Shown piece after piece: positions 49,904 through 53,543 of a DNA stretch of 53,543 bases. Source of the stretch: CAYRFQ01 sp964423615 (lineage in GTDB: Bacteria; Planctomycetota; Planctomycetia; Gemmatales; Gemmataceae); the NCBI GenBank assembly GCA_964423615.1, contig CAYRFQ010000046.1, forward strand, positions 1 to 53,543, read 5' to 3'. How positions within the stretch are numbered: the first letter of the stretch is position 1; every line of letters begins with the position of its first letter. The translations under genes and the position numbers were made by a program. The notes below the pieces were generated by a model. The model ran no database searches and was not told the DNA's origin. It saw only the letters and a list, made by a program, of their open reading frames with translations.

Positions 49904-50258
49904 TGTCATTTTTGGGTAGGTTTTTGTCACCAAGTTGTGGGGCCGGAGGTTTGGAGGAAATCTGGGTGGGCGTAATTTTGAAAAAAAATTCTGCAATCGA
50001 AGTGCAGGCACCTGGCTTGTTGGCTAAACCCGGTTTCCATGGAAACTGTGAGTTTCGGAGTTCCTGGAGTCTCACATCCTACTGATGACTTCGCTGCTAA
50101 TGAAACTGACAGAGCGAGGCGGAGAAAGCGAAACTGATAGCCTTACGCCAGAGTGCAGCTCACGCGTCGCGTGAGCTACGAAGCAGGTAAAGCCGACCGG
50201 GTCCATAACAAAAACCGGAGAGTCCTTTCGTTTGCTCTCTCAATCAAACACCAACGCC

Positions 50259-50912
50259 ATGCCTGAAAACGACATTCCGCAAAACTCCCCTGACGAGCTC
50301 GTCGCCAGTTTCGAGGTCCTAAACACGTCGGAGGAACCTGCCGAGGAACCTCGGGAACGTCCCAAATCGTCGATTCCCGACGACCCCGAAACTCCGCCGG
50401 CTCCCAAACGAATCATCGAAGCGTTGTTGTTCGTTGGCGGTCCGCCGCTCACGAGCGAACAAGCGGCCAACGTGATTCGGAATATGAGTCCGGAGCAATT
50501 CCAGCACGCCATCGACGAACTGAACCACGAATACAAAAGCCAAGCTCGGCCTTATGGTGTCCATCGTTCTGGCGGCGGGTATGTGCTGCGGCTCAATAAA
50601 CGCTATCGGAACGTCATCGAACGCCTTCACGGCGGTGTCCGAGAAGCTCAACTTTCCCAGGCAGCGATCGATGTGTTATCGTTAGTGGCTTACCGTCAAC
50701 CGACGACGAAACAAGAAGTCGATAGCTTGCGCGGTATCGAATCGTCCAGCGTGCTACGGCAACTCGTGCGGCGAGGACTCATTGCCGTCGCCTGGCGTGG
50801 TCAATCGGGGCAAGAAGAAGTCGCTTACGGAACCACGCCACGATTCCTCGAACTGTTTGGGCTCGTTAGCCTTGACGATTTGCCACGCACCCACAATGTT
50901 CAAGAAATTTGA
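50259..50912 (+). CDS. scpB: Segregation and condensation protein B
   Basis: 217 residues from the ATG at 50259; a TTG at 50232 is the other candidate, being 11 bases from a GGAG. A disordered acidic N-terminus (residues 1-45) precedes the ScpB winged-helix pair: 'RIIEALLFVGGPPLTSEQAA' and 'LSQAAIDVLSLVAYRQPTTK', ending with 'TTPRFLELFGLVSLDDLP'. ScpB binds ScpA and SMC in chromosome condensation. scpA is not in view. A small zinc-ribbon gene follows at once. Confidence 0.92.
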   Translation: MPENDIPQNSPDELVASFEVLNTSEEPAEEPRERPKSSIPDDPETPPAPKRIIEALLFVGGPPLTSEQAANVIRNMSPEQFQHAIDELNHEYKSQARPYGVHRSGGGYVLRLNKRYRNVIERLHGGVREAQLSQAAIDVLSLVAYRQPTTKQEVDSLRGIESSSVLRQLVRRGLIAVAWRGQSGQEEVAYGTTPRFLELFGLVSLDDLPRTHNVQEI

Positions 50913-50935
50913 TATCGTTTTCTGGGAGGTGACCC

Positions 50936-51175
50936 ATTAAAGGACCCGCAAGCCGAGCCAAGTTTGACGTTCGTCGCTTCTGGAAATGCATCGAATGTGG
51001 CCGTCGTGGTTGGACAGCGGGAAGCGTGACGACCCACCCATGTCCGACTTGCACGAAGCCCGACGCGGAAATCATTTGGATGCAACTTCTCGAAGGTCCC
51101 TCCAAATCGAGCGACGAACCACAACCTCAGGCCAACGGCAAAGCCAAGAAGAAGGACAAAAACGGAAAGAAATGA
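50936..51175 (+). CDS. Small zinc-ribbon protein, apparent ATT start
   Basis: 79 residues. In this frame a TGA at 50930-50932 precedes CCC-ATT, and no ATG, GTG or TTG lies before the first Cys pair, so the start must be ATT at 50936, directly after GGGAGGTGA. The product reads 'KGPASRAKFDVRRFWKCIEC' with C-x-x-C, then 'HPCPTCTKPDAEIIWMQLLE' with another C-x-x-C, and a lysine-rich tail ('KKKDKNGKK'). Such two-knuckle ribbons with a basic tail bind zinc and often nucleic acid. ATT starts are known for infC and pcnB in E. coli. It lies 23 bases after scpB and eight bases before the next gene. It might instead reflect a sequencing error. Confidence 0.65.
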   Translation: MKGPASRAKFDVRRFWKCIECGRRGWTAGSVTTHPCPTCTKPDAEIIWMQLLEGPSKSSDEPQPQANGKAKKKDKNGKK

Positions 51176-51182
51176 GCCAAGG

Positions 51183-51698
51183 ATGAACGACGCCTGGGAT
51201 CAAGAACCGTTCGACGATTGGGACGTCGTGGAGGAACGACCCGGACGCGGGAACCCGATCCCACGTTGGCTTACGGTCTGGAGGAACGTGGCGAGTGGGA
51301 TCGTTTGTTTGGTGGCGGTAAGTCTTCTCGTTGTTTCTTTCGTCGGAACGTTGATCGCCAGTTACGACATATGGACCAACCAGTCGCAAGGTGCTGAGAC
51401 CGGTTTGCTCGGTGCGTTCTTTTTTGTGCTGCTTGGCGTGTTCCTGCTTTTCCTGGAATGGCGATTTGTCATTTGCGGGCACTACAAAGCTGGCCACGGC
51501 CTCGGAAACGCATTCCTGTTGTTGGGGGGAACAATGTTGTTCCCAGTGGTGTCGATTTTGGTGGTGTTCGGCCTCGCCAAGTTTGACGAAGTCGACTGGC
51601 TTGGGCTTGGATATCTGTCGGGTGTGGGTTTTGTGTTCTTGTTTTTGGGACTTGGGCACGTCTTGTGGGCTTGGAAGAAGAGGAAACAATCGCAGTGA
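51183..51698 (+). CDS. Small multi-pass membrane protein
   Basis: 171 residues with about four hydrophobic helices ('VASGIVCLVAVSLLVVSFVG', 'GLLGAFFFVLLGVFLLFLEW', 'FLLLGGTMLFPVVSILVVFG', 'LGYLSGVGFVFLFLGLGHVL'). A short acidic cytoplasmic start ('MNDAWDQEPFDDWDVVEERP') and basic end are visible. No family is recognised. A decayed copy with the same start and end lies just after it (51711-51895). It follows the zinc-ribbon gene by eight bases and probably shares the scpB transcript. Confidence 0.75.
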   Translation: MNDAWDQEPFDDWDVVEERPGRGNPIPRWLTVWRNVASGIVCLVAVSLLVVSFVGTLIASYDIWTNQSQGAETGLLGAFFFVLLGVFLLFLEWRFVICGHYKAGHGLGNAFLLLGGTMLFPVVSILVVFGLAKFDEVDWLGLGYLSGVGFVFLFLGLGHVLWAWKKRKQSQ

Positions 51699-51710
51699 CA
51701 CCCAAGCATC

Positions 51711-51895
51711 ATGAATGGAATCACGCGTTGGAACACCGGGAACGCTTCGATGATTGGAGCGTCGTGGTGGAACGACCGATCACTTCGGAAATCAGAATCG
51801 ATTGGTTAAGAGGTGGGTGGGCCAGTGGCATTGCCTTTGTGTACCTTTTTTCGGAGTCTGGCCACCTGGTCGGAGCCTCGGAACTTCCCCGATGA
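51711..51895 (+). pseudogene. Decayed, internally deleted copy of the preceding membrane protein gene
   Basis: An ATGAATGG start, followed by a frame that reads 'HRERFDDWSVVVERPITSEI', resembles 'EPFDDWDVVEERPGRGNPIP' of the gene at 51183; then 'DWLRGGWASGIAFVYLFSES' and 'GHLVGASE' resemble its last helix ('DWLGLGYLSGVGFVFLFLGL', 'GHVLWAW'). The middle 100 residues are missing and the first codons are out of frame with the rest. Confidence 0.6.
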
Positions 51896-51903
51896 GATGA
51901 ACA

Positions 51904-52449
51904 ATGAATGACACTCCTCGTTACGCGCCGGATACCTCTTTCCCACCCTATTCCTATGTCTGTGGTGAATTCCCACATCCTGAGAGTGATCCAAATGGAC
52001 ACAGCCACGGCCACGAAAGGCCAACAGCCGATCCGATCGACCAAACCAACTGGCAAGAGAATGTAACGTATCTCGCAGCCATCGATCTGTTCAACCACGG
52101 ATACTATTGGGAAGCGCACGAGTCCTGGGAATCGCTTTGGCACGCCGTCGGGCGAACGGGGGCGATTGCGTCCTTCTTGAAGGGGTTGATTCGGTTGGCT
52201 GCAGCCGGAGTGAAAGTTCGCGAAGAACGTCCTGTGGGCGTCAACAATCACGCCAAGCGTGCTGCCGAACTTTTCGACGAGGCCAACAAAGAACTCGGTG
52301 ATCCGGGTTCGATCCTGGGGCTCAATCCGCATGAGTTGATTGACCACGCCAACGCCACCCGCGAACACCCACCTTCGCGGAAGCAGCCGAAAGGAACTCC
52401 CGTCGAGGTGGTGTTGGATTTTCGGCTTGAGGTTCGAGACCACGACTGA
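51904..52449 (+). CDS. DUF309 domain protein
   Basis: 181 residues. After a His- and Pro-rich N-terminus (residues 1-45) comes the DUF309 signature 'AIDLFNHGYYWEAHESWESL' and 'ASFLKGLIRLAAAGVKVREE'. DUF309 proteins are small helical proteins of unknown activity, found mostly in thermophiles, cyanobacteria and planctomycetes. The 'ANWQENV'-type stretch and 'GHSHGHERP' could bind metal, but that is only suggestion. It follows the decayed gene by eight bases. Confidence 0.85.
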   Translation: MNDTPRYAPDTSFPPYSYVCGEFPHPESDPNGHSHGHERPTADPIDQTNWQENVTYLAAIDLFNHGYYWEAHESWESLWHAVGRTGAIASFLKGLIRLAAAGVKVREERPVGVNNHAKRAAELFDEANKELGDPGSILGLNPHELIDHANATREHPPSRKQPKGTPVEVVLDFRLEVRDHD

Positions 52450-52868
52450 AGCCTGAGGCTGGGAACGGCCTTTGGAAAGGCCCGGACAGAAGCCGCCCAT
52501 GGGACTTGGGTTACCGCCAGAGCGGATTCTCGCAAGTGCGAGTGTGTGTTTGGTGGCGGTCTGTTGGTTGTATCAATCGACATGGCTATTTGTGTTCGCG
52601 GGGACCCCAACGCGAGGCTTGGAGTGGTCCCGCGATCTACAAGGAGGCTTTCGGACACATTCCCAAGGATTGGACTTCGAGCGATGTGCGCCCGAGTAAA
52701 TCCAGGAGCCTTGTACGACGCCCGCGAGTATATTGTCTGTATAATCGAGTTTAAGACAGACAACGTTCGACATATCCGAATTTTCGAGTGACCGGACTTT
52801 GAGAATGTGTGAGTCTGAGGCGGCTGACTTTTCTGGGTTCCGCCCGAACAAACTGAGGGGTGCGGGAG
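52450..52868. other. Leader of the sigma factor gene
   Basis: About 420 bases. A TATAAT occurs at 52738-52743 with no convincing -35 box at the right distance. Frames in the region lack ribosome sites. It should hold the sigma-factor promoter. Confidence 0.4.
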
Positions 52869-53495
52869 ATGGACGACAGCGAAGAAGCCCTGGTCGAGCG
52901 GCTCAGGGCAGGCGAGGAGGCTGTTCTCGCGGAGTTGTTCTCGCTGCACCGGGACCGACTCTGGCGAATGCTCAATTTCCGGATGGACCGCCGCCTTGCC
53001 GGTCGGGTCGACGCCGAGGACATTCTTCAGGAAGCCTATCTCAGCGCCAGTGGGCGTATCGAACATTATCGCAAAGAAGAATCGATGTCGTTCTTCGTGT
53101 GGCTGCGGCTCATTGTCAATCAAACACTCATTGACGTACATCGGCGGCACATTGGGGCCGAAATGCGAGATGCCAATCGAGAAGTTTCGCTCCATCACAA
53201 GGGCAATGCCCAATCTACTTCGATGTCTCTTGCTGCGAAATTACTCGGCAACATAACCAGCCCCAGTCAAGCAGCCGTTCGAGAAGAAACTTCTGCCCAA
53301 CTCGAGCGAGCGATCGCTTCGATGGATACAATAGATCAGGAAGTGTTAGCGTTGCGACACTTCGAAGACTTGACCAACAGCGAAGTTGCCGAAGTCTTGG
53401 GGATTGCCCAAACGGCGGCCAGCAATCGATACGTCCGCGCCCTGGCAAGGCTGAAGGACATTCTCGCCAAGATTCCCGGATTCCTGGACTCCTAA
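52869..53495 (+). CDS. ECF-type sigma-70 factor
   Basis: 208 residues from the ATG at 52869 (GAGGGG about nine bases upstream; a GTG at 52860 is possible). Region 2 reads 'ALVERLRAGEEAVLAELFSL' and 'VDAEDILQEAYLSASGRIEH', and region 4 reads 'NSEVAEVLGIAQTAASNRYV' followed by 'RALARLKDIL', with the linker between them having no region 3. ECF factors direct RNA polymerase to regulons for envelope or stress. No anti-sigma gene is adjacent within the window; it is followed by a terminator, so it is monocistronic. 'FFVWLRLIVNQTLIDVHRRH' is common in planctomycete ECF groups. Confidence 0.9.
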   Translation: MDDSEEALVERLRAGEEAVLAELFSLHRDRLWRMLNFRMDRRLAGRVDAEDILQEAYLSASGRIEHYRKEESMSFFVWLRLIVNQTLIDVHRRHIGAEMRDANREVSLHHKGNAQSTSMSLAAKLLGNITSPSQAAVREETSAQLERAIASMDTIDQEVLALRHFEDLTNSEVAEVLGIAQTAASNRYVRALARLKDILAKIPGFLDS

Positions 53496-53512
53496 TACTA
53501 CAGCGCTACGGT

Positions 53513-53543
53513 GATCGATTTTGAGATCGGTTTTTCTTCTTTT
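53513..53543 (+). terminator. Terminator after the sigma factor gene
   Basis: Arms cgat (53516-53519) and atcg (53526-53529), extended by weaker pairs on both sides, are followed by tttttcttctttt to the window edge. It lies just past the sigma-factor stop. Confidence 0.55.

Larger units (their letters stand above)
49294..50258. other. Long intergenic region upstream of mtnD and scpB
   Basis: About 965 bases between the divergent genes mtnD and scpB. It holds a 15-bp inverted repeat (49363-49414), a direct-repeat patch with 'aaaacgtacac' twice near 49556-49610, and a run of degenerate 11-12-base repeats (49837-49903). It is AT-rich from 49680 to 50000. Frames there are of low complexity and are not called as genes. 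Confidence 0.55.

Noticed and set aside
49640..50011. 123-codon minus-strand frame
   Set aside because: Low-complexity translation of the degenerate repeat region, no ribosome site, no motif.
52738..52743. TATAAT as -10 box of the sigma-factor gene
   Set aside because: No matching -35 hexamer 16-18 bases upstream; a single hexamer is weak evidence.

Overview
The window looks like a chromosomal segment of a planctomycete, most likely from the Gemmata group. The reasons are: several proteins start with the 'ADWLEE' domain (TIGR02996) that is abundant in Gemmata-type genomes; a Tad/Flp pilus locus of planctomycete layout; a formylmethanofuran dehydrogenase subunit B gene, which in bacteria is confined mainly to methylotrophs and planctomycetes; and a secreted protein with an N-terminal 'LETLEEREVPAG' signature. 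This is inference from protein families, not from a marker gene. GC content appears moderate in genes, with one long AT-rich intergenic stretch (6.2-7.6 kb).

Layout. 1-6166 (minus strand): a Tad pilus locus read right to left as flp pilin, hairpin, cpaA prepilin peptidase, tadE-like pseudopilin, cpaB, a tadG-like membrane protein, cpaE/tadZ, and the start of cpaF, which runs off the window. 6167-7883: AT-rich gene-poor DNA ending in a large palindrome. 7884-10000 (plus): a HAD-fold protein with altered catalytic residues, a FabZ-like dehydratase and trmB. 10-23 kb: small secreted or lipoproteins, moeA, a thioredoxin-fold protein, ilvD, fhcB, a zinc-ribbon membrane protein, an oxidoreductase and a DUF3365 lipoprotein. 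23.2-29.5 kb: asnS, TIGR02996 proteins, and a 685-residue secreted protein joining 36 calcium-binding nonapeptide repeats to an HExxH metallopeptidase-like domain. 29.7-33.3 kb: sugar-nucleotide epimerase, corA and a quinone reductase-like enzyme. 33.6-37.1 kb: hpf, ptsN-type EIIA, HPr and Enzyme I, a phosphotransfer chain with no sugar permease in view. 37.8-43.0 kb: a TIGR03936/DUF2344 gene and a giant RNase E/G whose S1 domain is split by about 900 charged residues and whose leader holds three tandem 48-bp repeats. 43.2-53.5 kb: an LRR-like TIGR02996 protein, a GNAT acetyltransferase, gene remnants, the methionine-salvage pair mtnD-mtnC, scpB, a small zinc-ribbon gene that seems to start at ATT, a membrane protein with a decayed copy beside it, a DUF309 protein and an ECF sigma factor with a terminator.

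How the parts work together. The pilus genes form one machine. The hpf/PTS genes look like a regulatory phosphorelay tied to ribosome hibernation. mtnD and mtnC overlap by four bases and catalyse consecutive methionine-salvage steps. The rest are mostly single housekeeping genes separated by small lineage-specific proteins.

The most unusual items are the split-S1 RNase E with its repeat leader, a roughly 121-bp structured element present twice in intergenic DNA, the ATT-start zinc-ribbon gene, the calcium-repeat/metallopeptidase fusion, and several half-decayed duplicates. All calls are by eye from sequence and family knowledge; no database search was run.
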